From positions 1 to 64,000 of the forward strand of contig DASVQY010000061.1 in the NCBI GenBank assembly GCA_036388895.1: DNA of 64,000 nt. The letters are read 5' to 3'. Source of the DNA: SXVE01 sp036388895 (lineage in GTDB: Bacteria > Acidobacteriota > Blastocatellia > Pyrinomonadales > Pyrinomonadaceae). Shown here in pieces: positions 27,114-36,487 of the stretch. The notes under the pieces were generated by a model. The model saw only the letters and a list, made by a program, of their open reading frames with translations. It made no database searches and had not been told where the DNA came from. A program made the position numbers and the translations under genes. Numbering within the stretch: position 1 is the stretch's first letter; each line of letters opens with the position of its first letter.

Positions 27114-28172
27114 ATGATAAATAAAACTGAAGCGGAAATTCCCGCAGGTAATGAAATTAATGCCTTTATCTGCACGTATCTTTTGACAATTCGGCGAGTC
27201 GGTTTCAATGCCGCAGAAGCCGAAGATTTTAGAAAATACTTCACGAAACTAAGCGAATACGGCGGCGAAGTGCTTGTCATTGACGGTTCCCCGCCGGACG
27301 TTTTCGCCGCGCATCGAAAAGCGTGGCGCGGCGTTTGTCGGCACTCGCCGGTTGATCCGCAATACAAATATCTGAACGGCAAAGTCAACGGCATTCACAC
27401 CGGTGTGGCGCTTGCCGAACACGACAAAATCATTCTCGCCGACGATGATATTCGTTATACCGCCGATGATGTTCGGCGAATGGCTGATTTGCTCGAAGAA
27501 TACGAAATGGTTCGTCCGCAGAACTATTTTCAGCCGCTGCCGCTATGGGCGCGAACCGAAGCCGCGCGAATGCTCATCAACCGTGCATGGATTGCGGAAG
27601 GCGATTATTCGGGCACGCTCGGCGTCACGAAAACGGCAATGCGGCGCGTCGGGCATTATGACGGCGACGTGCTTTTCGATAACGAAGAAATCGTACGTCA
27701 CTTTCGTTTTAAGGGCGCTCGTATAAAGTACGCGCGAGATTTTTTTCTGTTAAAACTTCCGCCGACCTTTTCGAAATGGATCGAGCAAAGACCGAGGCAG
27801 GCTTATGAAGATTTCGTAATGCGGGCTAAAACTTTGTTTTTTTTATCGTTGCCGATTGTTCTGGCGCTTACGACTTTAAATGCCGGGTGGAGTTTAACGC
27901 TAATTTACATTGTCTTAATAGCAATCGGTTCAGTAATTACGGCAGCTTGCGGTCTGACAGACGGAGCTGTACGGTTTTTCCCGCGCTCGATTGTTTTATA
28001 TGCACCGCTCTGGATTGCCGAACGCTCAATCAGCACATATTGGGCGCTTTACTGGTATTTTACACGCGGCGGTTACCCGTTCGGCGATAAAGTCGTCGCC
28101 AAAGGCACAGGGCGCGCCTGGAATTCGCCGGACAATTCAAGCGAGGAAAAAGCTTATTCCGAAGAATCGTAA
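27114..28172 (+). CDS. Glycosyltransferase family 2 membrane protein
   Basis: A 352-residue GT-A type glycosyltransferase. The N-terminal half has the Rossmann-like start FICTYLLTIRR, a nucleotide-sugar region and the DxD metal motif in IILADDDIRYTADD (residues about 103-117); a later acidic GDVLFDNEEIV fits the catalytic-base region. From about residue 240 there are three hydrophobic segments, so the C-terminus is membrane-embedded. The sugar donor and acceptor cannot be told from sequence; surface polysaccharide or glycolipid synthesis is likely. The last 19 bp overlap the 3' end of the convergent DUF1989 gene. Confidence 0.8.
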   Translation: MINKTEAEIPAGNEINAFICTYLLTIRRVGFNAAEAEDFRKYFTKLSEYGGEVLVIDGSPPDVFAAHRKAWRGVCRHSPVDPQYKYLNGKVNGIHTGVALAEHDKIILADDDIRYTADDVRRMADLLEEYEMVRPQNYFQPLPLWARTEAARMLINRAWIAEGDYSGTLGVTKTAMRRVGHYDGDVLFDNEEIVRHFRFKGARIKYARDFFLLKLPPTFSKWIEQRPRQAYEDFVMRAKTLFFLSLPIVLALTTLNAGWSLTLIYIVLIAIGSVITAACGLTDGAVRFFPRSIVLYAPLWIAERSISTYWALYWYFTRGGYPFGDKVVAKGTGRAWNSPDNSSEEKAYSEES

Positions 28173-28750
28173 ATTTCGACATCAATCGGTTTGAAACTGT
28201 AATTATTCGACATTTCAGCCGAGCAAGCGGTTACGCCGACGATTAAATCCATCTCGGCGCGAAGCAAGATAAAATCTCCGGCTTTCGACGGCGGCGGATC
28301 AATCCGAAGCTCGCCCGACGGCTGCACTACGACGTTCATAAATATATTAAAAGTCGTCGGAATCATATCGGGAGAAATACCGAAAGGGGCGAGGTTTTTG
28401 TGTAAATTTTCAAAACAACTCGGGTGATAATCGTGATTGTTGTAGATAATTTGAAAAGTTTCCGGGCTGCAAGGCGTCAGCAGAAAATCGTGCCGACCGA
28501 CCGTATCTTCTAAAATCGTGAACATCGGACGGCTCCTGTTTGAGTAAAGCGTATGCCCGGAAGTTACATAGATAGTGTTGGCATAATCAATGGTTCGTCC
28601 CGAAGAAAGCCATTCGGAGATGTCTTGGGCGGCAAAAGCAGTTAAATCGGAAACTTGTTCGCCTTGCGGGTCTATAATCTTTAAAAGCTGTCCGTTTTTT
28701 AAATTGAAAGCCGTGCCGGTTTGCGGCGCTAGATGAAAGCTATTAACCAT
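28154..28750 (-). CDS. DUF1989 / urea carboxylase-associated family protein
   Basis: A 198-residue DUF1989 protein. The family motifs are the N-terminal GTAFNLKNGQLLKIIDPQG and VSDLTAF, the YSNRSRPMFTILEDTVGRHD segment and the PCSPE and NIFMNVVV strands. The metal-ligand-type cysteine and histidines are retained. DUF1989 proteins accompany urea carboxylases and in some bacteria form the carboxyguanidine deiminase CgdAB used in guanidine breakdown; they may also sit in other nitrogen pathways. Here the gene follows a YqcI/YcgG-type gene by 80 bp on the same strand. No urea or guanidine carboxylase is present in this window, so the substrate is open. Confidence 0.8.
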   Translation of the reverse strand: MVNSFHLAPQTGTAFNLKNGQLLKIIDPQGEQVSDLTAFAAQDISEWLSSGRTIDYANTIYVTSGHTLYSNRSRPMFTILEDTVGRHDFLLTPCSPETFQIIYNNHDYHPSCFENLHKNLAPFGISPDMIPTTFNIFMNVVVQPSGELRIDPPPSKAGDFILLRAEMDLIVGVTACSAEMSNNYSFKPIDVEIYDSSE

Positions 28751-28830
28751 AGAATTCGTTTTCGTTAGAATTAAAGCAGTCCAGATTACTAATTCCGAGA
28801 ATTAGACATTGTTTTAATTTAATTTTTATA

Positions 28831-29610
28831 TCAAGAACTTTTGTGGAACGGGCATTTCCAATTTTCTTCGACGGCGCGACCGGAATACTGCCTTGCTTCG
28901 CTTCGTTCGCCGAAATCGCTCAGATTCGGATTAAGCGAACCTTGTAATTTCAAATCACGCGCACGGATAGTTTGCCGCATTCTCTCGAATTTGTTTTCGT
29001 CGCGCAGGCGTTGAAACTGCGCCCGAATGTTGAAGACAAGGGTCGCCCACGGAAAACGTCTCGAAATGCGCGAGCTAGCCGGATGAAGACCGACGATAAA
29101 AAATGCCGTTTCGGCAAAGCTGAACGAAAAATTCGGATTTTCCGGGTCGCTGCTGACGGTCGAATCCCATTTGTGATGCGCGCTGTCAATTTTGTTCAAA
29201 TTCGTCAGCTGCGCCCACAACAATTCTTCCCAAAATTTTTCGTTCGTGATTGTGGGGCTTCCGAAACAAGCGACGAATGTGGAATAATTCGTTCCAAAAC
29301 TTGATTGCTCCCGAACATAACTCCACAAATCAAAAGCTAGACCGGCTGTCGAATCCGGTGAATTCATTTCCGTGTAAAAACCGAAACGATAGCAGTTGCC
29401 GTTTAACGCAGCTTTTGCTCCGATGCAGGGGAAATCGGAATTGGAAATATGCGAGCGAAAATCATTGTGGACTTTATAAAAAAGGGTGGAAAATTTTTTC
29501 CCCGGTTCAAAAACGTGCACAATCTCGTCGTTTTTCCACTTTGAGTAAGAACTGAATTTCGAGTATTCGCTAAAAGGATTTAAAGGATCGCCCGTGCTTG
29601 AATTTTTCAT
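28831..29610 (-). CDS. YqcI/YcgG family heme-dependent N-hydroxylase-like protein (GntA-like)
   Basis: A 259-residue YqcI/YcgG family member. Recognisable features are the central FPCIGAKAALNGNCYRFGFY, the WEELLWAQLTNLN helix, FFIVGLHPASSRISRRFPW and the C-terminal CPFH. From memory, a member of this family is GntA, the heme-dependent N-hydroxylase of guanitoxin biosynthesis, which hydroxylates a guanidine nitrogen; the other gnt genes are absent here. It is the first gene of a unit with DUF1989, 221 bp downstream of a nitrilase-family gene's terminator. A role in N-hydroxylation or detoxification of amine or guanidine compounds is plausible but not shown. Confidence 0.75.
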   Translation of the reverse strand: MKNSSTGDPLNPFSEYSKFSSYSKWKNDEIVHVFEPGKKFSTLFYKVHNDFRSHISNSDFPCIGAKAALNGNCYRFGFYTEMNSPDSTAGLAFDLWSYVREQSSFGTNYSTFVACFGSPTITNEKFWEELLWAQLTNLNKIDSAHHKWDSTVSSDPENPNFSFSFAETAFFIVGLHPASSRISRRFPWATLVFNIRAQFQRLRDENKFERMRQTIRARDLKLQGSLNPNLSDFGERSEARQYSGRAVEENWKCPFHKSS

Positions 29611-29733
29611 AACCTGCTTGTTCTTTTAAGTGTTCGGCGCGATAAATTTTCAAAATTTACCGCATCCGCGATTTCAACAGAATAGCGTTTTCATAATCGC
29701 TACCGAAAAAGCTAAAACCATTTAATAAATCCT

Positions 29734-29769
29734 AAAAAAAAATCCGCTACAATATCAAGTAGCGGATTA
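29734..29769 (-). terminator. Rho-independent terminator of the nitrilase-family gene
   Basis: A perfect 9-bp stem, ATCCGCTAC with GTAGCGGAT, and an 8-nt loop; on the minus strand it is followed by eight T residues. It separates the nitrilase-family gene from the GntA-like/DUF1989 pair. Confidence 0.9.
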
Positions 29770-29880
29770 CGTATTGTCTGAAATAAAAGAGTTTAATCAG
29801 CAGCAATGCTTGTGCCTGAATCTTTCGATTCGCCTTATTAAAATGAGCTTTATCACAATTTCTTGTGCCAAAAAAGCAAT

Positions 29881-30900
29881 TCAATCGATTGTTTTTTCTG
29901 TCTGAATAATTTTCTTTACTTCATCAATCAATTCGTTGTTTCGCTCAAAAGAAAGCGTTGAATGACCGTTTTCCGAAAATTTCGGCGGGTAAAGATGTTT
30001 TTGGTAAATCGGATACGCTTCGGTGCGCAGATGCGCGAGCATATGATGTCCGCGACGAACTTCTCGTTCGTGGCGCAGAGCGGAAACGTCAATCGGCGCG
30101 ACGACTATTCGCTCGCCCGGACCCGGCGAAGCATCAGCCAGCATTCTGCCTTCGTAATCAACGATTTGACTGCCGCCCGACCATGAATAAGGCGGATAAT
30201 GTTTAAGACTCGCCGCTTGATTTGACGCCACGACGAAAGCTGTATTTTCGATAGCGCGGCAGCGGTTTACAACCGTCCACCAATCCATCGGCGATGTCGC
30301 ATTCCAGGGGTCCATATAAGCTGAGACGCGAACTAAAATCTCGGCTCCGTTCGCCGTTAATTGTCTCAAAACCTCCGGGAAAAGCCAATCGTAACAAATC
30401 GCCGTCCCGATTCGACCGATCGGCGTGTCAGCTACCGGAAACAATGGCTCGTCATAGCCTTCGATGTCGTGCGGACTCGTGTGAACTTCAAATGGAATCC
30501 AGGTGTTGACTTTGCGGTATTTGTATAAGATTCCTTCCGGTCCGATCAAACAAGTCGTATTAAAAAGCGCGTTTTTCCACTTTTTGTCAATTTCGAGCAT
30601 TGAGCCGGTCTGAATGTAAATATTATGTTCCCGCGCTTTGCGTTCGAGCAGCTCCGTATGTTCGTTTGGAATTTCAACGGCAAGTTTTTTTATTAATTCT
30701 TTAGCCGTCGCATAAACCGGCGCGGCGTGCGCGAATTCCGGAAAAACGACAAGTCGAACCGGCAAAAAAGGCGCGCTGCCAAAAACTGCAGAATCAACCA
30801 TCGAAAGCATACGAGCGGTGTTGGCTCGCATTTGGCTGCGCTGAAGCGGATTCGGCAAATCCGTCTGGCAGGCTGCTGCCGAATATCTAATATGTTGCAT
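29881..30900 (-). CDS. Nitrilase-superfamily carbon-nitrogen hydrolase
   Basis: A 339-residue nitrilase-superfamily enzyme that hydrolyses C-N bonds (amide, nitrile or carbamoyl). The catalytic Glu-Lys-Cys triad is complete: Glu in VVFPEFAHAA, Lys in LYKYRKVNTW and Cys in GTAICYDWLFPE. The extended loops and the DWWTVVNRCRAIENTAFVVASNQ block resemble aliphatic amidase/formamidase-like enzymes more than N-carbamoyl hydrolases, but I cannot fix the substrate. The frame opens at a TTG (30909); the ATG at 30900 is preferred. No Shine-Dalgarno is visible. Its own terminator separates it from the GntA-like/DUF1989 pair, so coregulation would need a shared regulator. Confidence 0.85.
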   Translation of the reverse strand: MQHIRYSAAACQTDLPNPLQRSQMRANTARMLSMVDSAVFGSAPFLPVRLVVFPEFAHAAPVYATAKELIKKLAVEIPNEHTELLERKAREHNIYIQTGSMLEIDKKWKNALFNTTCLIGPEGILYKYRKVNTWIPFEVHTSPHDIEGYDEPLFPVADTPIGRIGTAICYDWLFPEVLRQLTANGAEILVRVSAYMDPWNATSPMDWWTVVNRCRAIENTAFVVASNQAASLKHYPPYSWSGGSQIVDYEGRMLADASPGPGERIVVAPIDVSALRHEREVRRGHHMLAHLRTEAYPIYQKHLYPPKFSENGHSTLSFERNNELIDEVKKIIQTEKTID

Positions 30901-30971
30901 ATAAATCAATTACGAATTACAAATTACGCGTAAATTATAGTAAAGGGCAATAAGTCAAAGTAATTATCTGG

Positions 30972-33900
30972 TTATTTTATTAAAGCGGTTTCGATACGCG
31001 GAAAAACGGTTTTTACTGTTCTGGTTGTGTATTCATCGTAAATTTTGCGTTTCTCTTCGGTCATCGGAAACTGTTCGCCTTCGTCGTAAGGATATTTCTT
31101 CATCGCACGGAAAGGCAGCGGCATAACCGCGTCAGGACTTGCCGAATTGATGTCCATTTCCTTGCTGTAACCTGCGGAATGCAGCAGAAACGTGCGTTTA
31201 AATCCTTTTTCCAGCGGCGGCAAAGCCGTTTCATCGAAAGTTAAAGCCACTTCGTCGCCGGTTCTGGAAATGACAAAAACGTCGTCCGCTTCCGACAGCA
31301 GCGGCAAAACGTTTCCCAAACGAGTAAAGCTTCCCGAAAAGTATTTCCAGCGCCCGTCGTTCAGCACCGTCTCGTAATCAACCAAAATCGGTTCTTTGCC
31401 GTCCGGCTTTATTTCGAGAGAAAACCCTCGCTCGCGTAAATCGGCGGAAGAAGGGGTGATCTTTGAAACCCGTAGGTTTGCCGTAGCATCTTCCGAAGTA
31501 TCAACCGCGATTTTATCCCAGAGCGTTTTCATATTCGTTAGAATCCGCACCTCACGACTGTCGCTCAAAAACTTGCCGGTCAAATCTACGACAACGGTTT
31601 GCGGACGACCGACGGAAATGCCGATGCTTTCAATTACTGTTTCCCATTCGCCGCGTTTGTTTTTTACTTGCAGTTTCGGCATTTGCAAAGCCAAGCCGGA
31701 TTGTGTGGCGGCGACGTTATCGCTTGAAAATGCGTAATCAGTCCAGCCCGTCAGCAAAAGCAGCGTTCTTCCGTTGTACCCGCGCCGATTATCCAAAGTT
31801 AAAACGAGTTCGTGCTGTTTGGCGTAACCGCGAATTTTTTCGTTTTCAAAACTACCGTAGAAATTTCTGTCCAATAATCGAATCTTTTCTGTGACGTTTC
31901 GATTTTTTCCGTCAATTACGAGCAGAGGAGCTTTTTCACCGCCGGTCGTGTATAAAATAAATTTTTCCGCCGTCGGAATTCCCAAACCTTCGTTCGGATA
32001 AATCTCATTTTTTTCGGGATGATCTACGGCGATTAATTCAAAACGGTCAAGATACAAGACTTCTTCGAGTTCGTTTGTTACGCGGAGCTCATATTTTTCG
32101 TTTTTCGGTTTTAACTGTTCGGACGTAATGCGAACGTATTCTTCCGGGTCGGGCGTGTTCGTCTGCCCGTCGCCGTGAGAATAAGCCATTTCGCCGCCGC
32201 CGAGAAAGTCAGTGATGAATTCAAATTTTTCACCGTTCCATGTGTATAGATACGGGCAAGATGAAGGTTTGCGGTCAAGTTCTTCGATAGTTAAAGGGCG
32301 AGCGGCGATTTGATTTTTCGATTCGAGAGCTTCGATCTCGGCTTGAATAATGCCGGAAGTCCATATCACGCGCACAACATCGGGTTTTTCTCGTTTTCCA
32401 AGCCCGAAATGAATGTCGGCGGGCGCGGGCGCGGGACTTGCGGAATAACTTTCAAGTTTCTGCGTTAGGCTTCCCGCTCGCATATCAACTTTTGCGCCTA
32501 TCCCCGTTTTATTGCTAACGCGTCCTTGCAAGCGTATGATTTTTGAGTTGTTGGTATTTCCCCCGACGTTCTGGAAATAATTCAAAGCCGTATTTTTCCC
32601 GAATGTTATTAAATCTATGTCACCGTCATTATCAATATCGCCTGATAAAAACTCGCTCGAATTTGTAGAATTCAAAGTGTAGGACCTAGATTTAAAAATG
32701 GTTGAATCGGGTTTCGACCACTCTTCGCCGACATTTCGAATTAAAGCAAATCCTTTTTCATTATTAAAAATTAAATCAAGAAGACCGTCGTTGTCGTAAT
32801 CTAAAAACTGTGCGGACGTAACATTTTCCGTTCCTTTCGGCGCGTTTTTCAATACGAAGTTGCCGCGCCCGTCCGAGACGGCAAAAAGGCTCGTGCCGTC
32901 GCGTTTCCCGAGAAAGAAATCGACGAAAGAATCTTTATTAAAATCACCCGCTGTTGCGCAGAACCATTCACCAACTTGATCCAACCCCACTTCCGCCGCA
33001 ATATCTATGAAAGAGCCGTTGCGCTGATTGCGAAAGAGATTGGGTTTTCCGCCCCGATTTATCACGAGAAAATCAATGTCCCGACGGTTGTCGTAATCCG
33101 TAGGAATTACTCCGACTGCCCAGCTCATTACGTTGTTGACATTTGCCGTTTGCGAGATATCCGTGAAAGTTCCGTCGCCGTTATTGCGCCAGAGTTTGTT
33201 CGGAGCAGAGCGAGTTCCGCTATGACCGTCCAAAAAACCCCCCAGAAAAATATCTAAATCGCCGTCGTGATCTGCATCGGCGAAAGCGGCAGAAACTGAT
33301 ACGTCAAGATTTTCCGGCAACTTTGCTTTAACCGTATTGTTTATGAACCTTCCTTTACCTGCATTGCGAAATATTGCAACGCCCTCACCGAAAAGGAACA
33401 AATCAGTCATTCCGTCATTATCATAATCTCCCGAGATAACACCATAACCATTAATTGGACGAGGCAGCGATTTTGCCAAATCGCCGGCAGCTGGAGTTAC
33501 ATTTGTAAATTTTCCGTTGTCGTTGCGAAACAACCGTGCCGGTAGGTTTTCGTTAGTTAAATGTATTAAATCCAAATCACCGTCGTTATCAAAATCAAAA
33601 AGCGTTGCAGCACCTTTTTTGTTCTCCGCGGTTACGCCTGTTTTTTTTAATTTTGAATTAAGAGGCTTGGAAGTCTGCAAACCAATTTCAACATTTTGAA
33701 AAAAGACTTTAGGCGGAGTTTTATTTACCAATTCCTTTTCCGCTCCGGTCGAAACGATTGCTTCGGCGTAGCGACCTTGTTCCAAATAATTCAAGCCGAT
33801 ATTTGTCGCCGCGCCGGTGCCGCGCAAAGATTGGAAACGAGTCATCAATCGCTGTCCTTCTTCGCGTTGGTTGCTGCGCAAAAGCGCCGTCGCGAGATTG

Positions 33901-34466
33901 TATAAAGCCGTCGCATTATACGGCTCGGCTTCGAATGCGCGGCGAAATGCGGCGGATGCCTCCGCGTATTGTCGCTGCTGCACGAGAATCTGACCGAGAT
34001 TAACGTTTGCCCCTACATCATTCGGATCGAATTCCAAAATTCTTTTGAAAGCTGCGATTGCATCTTCGCTGCGGTTTTGAGCGCGCGCGATTAAGCCGAG
34101 TAGGTAAATCGGCTGAGGTTGTTCGGGCGCGAGTTCAGCGGCTTTTTTCGCTTCAATAATCGCGGCATCGTAATCGGTAAGATTGAATAAAGCGATGGCA
34201 AGATTCGTCTGAGCAATTTCCAGCCGCGGGTGAATCTTCAAAGCCCGGCGAAATGCTTCAGCGCCTTCTTTGTAATTGAATTGTTCGAGCAGAGCGACGC
34301 CTAAATTGTTGGCGCGATAAGCTTCTTCGCGTTCAGCAACGGAGATCGCAAGCGCATCGGCTGCCGTTTGAGCTGAAATTTCTTGTTTATTGATCAATGC
34401 AAAGACAAATGCGCAGGCTAAAATCAGAAAAGCCGTCCATATTGCAAAGCGCCGAAATAACTTCAT
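30972..34466 (-). CDS. CRTAC1-family TPR/FG-GAP/ASPIC-UnbV repeat protein
   Basis: A 1,164-residue exported or membrane-anchored protein (ATG at 34466; the frame is open to a TTG at 34490). Order: N-terminal signal-anchor; TPRs (about residues 45-250); FG-GAP/VCBS calcium-type repeats with DxDxDG-like loops (DNDGDLDL, DYDNDGMTDLFLFG, DADHDGDLDIFLG); an ASPIC/UnbV domain (about 690-740; FGLGKREKPDVVRVIW); and a further ~430 residues beginning PSSCPYLYTWNGEKF. Such repeats form beta-propellers that bind Ca2+ and mediate extracellular contact. The function is not known. It ends close to the nitrilase start and is not obviously in an operon, but the next gene upstream is the haloperoxidase. Confidence 0.85.
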   Translation of the reverse strand: MKLFRRFAIWTAFLILACAFVFALINKQEISAQTAADALAISVAEREEAYRANNLGVALLEQFNYKEGAEAFRRALKIHPRLEIAQTNLAIALFNLTDYDAAIIEAKKAAELAPEQPQPIYLLGLIARAQNRSEDAIAAFKRILEFDPNDVGANVNLGQILVQQRQYAEASAAFRRAFEAEPYNATALYNLATALLRSNQREEGQRLMTRFQSLRGTGAATNIGLNYLEQGRYAEAIVSTGAEKELVNKTPPKVFFQNVEIGLQTSKPLNSKLKKTGVTAENKKGAATLFDFDNDGDLDLIHLTNENLPARLFRNDNGKFTNVTPAAGDLAKSLPRPINGYGVISGDYDNDGMTDLFLFGEGVAIFRNAGKGRFINNTVKAKLPENLDVSVSAAFADADHDGDLDIFLGGFLDGHSGTRSAPNKLWRNNGDGTFTDISQTANVNNVMSWAVGVIPTDYDNRRDIDFLVINRGGKPNLFRNQRNGSFIDIAAEVGLDQVGEWFCATAGDFNKDSFVDFFLGKRDGTSLFAVSDGRGNFVLKNAPKGTENVTSAQFLDYDNDGLLDLIFNNEKGFALIRNVGEEWSKPDSTIFKSRSYTLNSTNSSEFLSGDIDNDGDIDLITFGKNTALNYFQNVGGNTNNSKIIRLQGRVSNKTGIGAKVDMRAGSLTQKLESYSASPAPAPADIHFGLGKREKPDVVRVIWTSGIIQAEIEALESKNQIAARPLTIEELDRKPSSCPYLYTWNGEKFEFITDFLGGGEMAYSHGDGQTNTPDPEEYVRITSEQLKPKNEKYELRVTNELEEVLYLDRFELIAVDHPEKNEIYPNEGLGIPTAEKFILYTTGGEKAPLLVIDGKNRNVTEKIRLLDRNFYGSFENEKIRGYAKQHELVLTLDNRRGYNGRTLLLLTGWTDYAFSSDNVAATQSGLALQMPKLQVKNKRGEWETVIESIGISVGRPQTVVVDLTGKFLSDSREVRILTNMKTLWDKIAVDTSEDATANLRVSKITPSSADLRERGFSLEIKPDGKEPILVDYETVLNDGRWKYFSGSFTRLGNVLPLLSEADDVFVISRTGDEVALTFDETALPPLEKGFKRTFLLHSAGYSKEMDINSASPDAVMPLPFRAMKKYPYDEGEQFPMTEEKRKIYDEYTTRTVKTVFPRIETALIK

Positions 34467-34704
34467 AAATTTATTAAAACAATTTTGCAAGCCGTCGGCA
34501 ATTAATCGAACTTAATCCTGAAACTAAAAAATAACCGACATTTCTTGTTCAGATACAGAGAAATATCGGTTTGTTAATCGAACATATGTATGAACGGCAG
34601 AAACAAAGCGAGGAAATTGAATTATCTAAAAATTCAATTTGCGGCTTTTTATAACTTATAATTTGTATATAGTTAAGTTTCTTTCCGCCAGCAAGCAGTT
34701 TCGA

Positions 34705-36273
34705 CTATTTTTTATCAACGGTTCCGTCAAAATAGCTTTGAGTTTTCGGAAAAACGTAATCAGCAACCTTTTTTCCTAACTCCAACCCGGCAATGTTGTC
34801 CGCTTGAATGTGATAACCGCCCATTACGCGCGAAATGCCTGCCATTTCTGCCGTCGCCGAAAATGTCGGCAAATCTAGCGCGACTTCGCAAGTCAATTTC
34901 GCGTCCTGCGGCGATTGACCTAATTTCGTTTGAATGATTTTGCATTCGTATTCGGCTTCGGTCAGTTCTCCCGCTTTTCTTCGTTCGACTTCGCCGAAGC
35001 GGTCGCTGCCCGTGAACAATTCCAGAACCCTCGCGCAAGCCGCGCTGACCGTGCTGTGACCGGAAACGTAGCCGGGAAAAGGCGGCGTGATGAAATTATA
35101 AGGCGAGTACGGGTGCCACTGTTCAGCCGGCATTTCAACGACGCCTTTGCCCGGACCGCCCCAGCCTTGAACTATTTGACCTTTATAATAATATCTGACC
35201 AGCGTCCAGGGACGCGAGCTGTCGTAAAATCTCTTTGCTTCCCAGGCGGCGATAAAAGCGTCAAACGCCGCAACGCCGACGGCAAAAAAGATTTTTACGT
35301 CCTTATCAATATCGTGCTTATCGCGGCGCGAAACCGCCTGTGCGAATCGAAGCCAGTGACCGGATTGCCCGGTCGAGCGGGGACCGTCGCGCATAAACTC
35401 GACAATCGCTTTTTGCTCGGGCGAAAGGCTGTTGTTGTAAGCCAAAACCTCGTCTACTTCTTTTTTCAATTGTTCGGAACCGACTTTCGGCGGCGGCGGC
35501 GGACGAAATTGATCGGGGCGGGTTAAAGCAAACGGTTTGACGCGATACCAGTGGGGCGTTAAATACCCCGGTACTGCGGTTTTGCCTTGACCGATTTGAA
35601 AGGTAATCGGCTGCCAGCAATCCGGGGCTATGATTTTGTCAACCGAATTGACCGGGCGGTAAAAAGTATAATCGGAATAAGGTTTTCCGTTTGATCCCGG
35701 TTCATCGCCGAGCTGATTCGCGCCGTCGCGATGACGGTATTCGATAACAGCCGCCGCCGCGACGTTGCCGACGCCCTGCGGTTTTGAAAGATCGGTCGTG
35801 TTATCGTTCGGATCAAAGCCGCGCTGTTTCATTTGCTGCGCCAACCATTCGGCGTCTTCGGAAAAAACGTCGAGCATTGCGCGATATGTGGCGTATGCGA
35901 CGGCTTTTTCCTTGTTTGCTAAAGTGCGCTCGTTTTTAGGACGGCGCAATTTTTCGCCCAGACGGGTCCCGACTGCTTTATCGTCGTAAGCCGCCCAGGC
36001 GTCGTACATTGATGTGACGATAATCGCCAGCATTCGCGAGCCGACGGTCGGACGCGGAGCGACGCGTTCGTGTTCGCGCGCCGTCGCTTCGAGCGCAACG
36101 TCGAGCCACACATAAGCCGCCGAATGTTTTTGTTTCAACCTGATTGATTCTGAAACCTGACCGGTAACTTTGATTGGCGAAGACTTTCGCGCGTAAATTT
36201 TGCCCGTTAAAATGGTTGAACTGATTAAACAGATGAAAATAAAAAGGGAAACAAACTGTTTACTGCGTTTCAT
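34705..36273 (-). CDS. Vanadium-dependent haloperoxidase / PAP2-like phosphatase
   Basis: A 522-residue secreted protein (signal peptide about 1-28). It belongs to the vanadium haloperoxidase/type-2 phosphatidic acid phosphatase superfamily; the vanadate/phosphate pocket is visible as KRFYDSSRPW (Lys and Arg), FPGYVSGHSTVSAACA (Ser-Gly-His) and ISRVMGGYHIQADNIAG (Arg and the second His). Vanadium enzymes oxidise halides with hydrogen peroxide; the phosphatase alternative cannot be excluded. Both FG-GAP proteins on either side are on the same strand, an arrangement I recall from other bacteria with CRTAC1 plus haloperoxidase genes. Confidence 0.82.
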   Translation of the reverse strand: MKRSKQFVSLFIFICLISSTILTGKIYARKSSPIKVTGQVSESIRLKQKHSAAYVWLDVALEATAREHERVAPRPTVGSRMLAIIVTSMYDAWAAYDDKAVGTRLGEKLRRPKNERTLANKEKAVAYATYRAMLDVFSEDAEWLAQQMKQRGFDPNDNTTDLSKPQGVGNVAAAAVIEYRHRDGANQLGDEPGSNGKPYSDYTFYRPVNSVDKIIAPDCWQPITFQIGQGKTAVPGYLTPHWYRVKPFALTRPDQFRPPPPPKVGSEQLKKEVDEVLAYNNSLSPEQKAIVEFMRDGPRSTGQSGHWLRFAQAVSRRDKHDIDKDVKIFFAVGVAAFDAFIAAWEAKRFYDSSRPWTLVRYYYKGQIVQGWGGPGKGVVEMPAEQWHPYSPYNFITPPFPGYVSGHSTVSAACARVLELFTGSDRFGEVERRKAGELTEAEYECKIIQTKLGQSPQDAKLTCEVALDLPTFSATAEMAGISRVMGGYHIQADNIAGLELGKKVADYVFPKTQSYFDGTVDKK

Positions 36274-36487
36274 AACACAAGGAAGATTTCTCCGATTGAA
36301 ATATAACCCCTTGATAAAAACTTAATCTATAAAAAGCGAATCCTTTCATCCGCAATTTCATAAATTTATTTAGAAAATAAGCAATTCAAAGACAAAAGGA
36401 ACAAAACATTCAAAATTGAAAACAAAAGAAGAATTTATTTGTTATTCTCAAAAATTAATCATTTTGAAAAATCGATCCCTCTTTCAC

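Noticed and set aside
30911..30936. Alternating TACGAATTACAAATTACG sequence before the nitrilase-family gene as a regulatory repeat
   Set aside because: It is a short AT-rich stretch similar to simple interspersed sequence, with no dyad symmetry or clear role.
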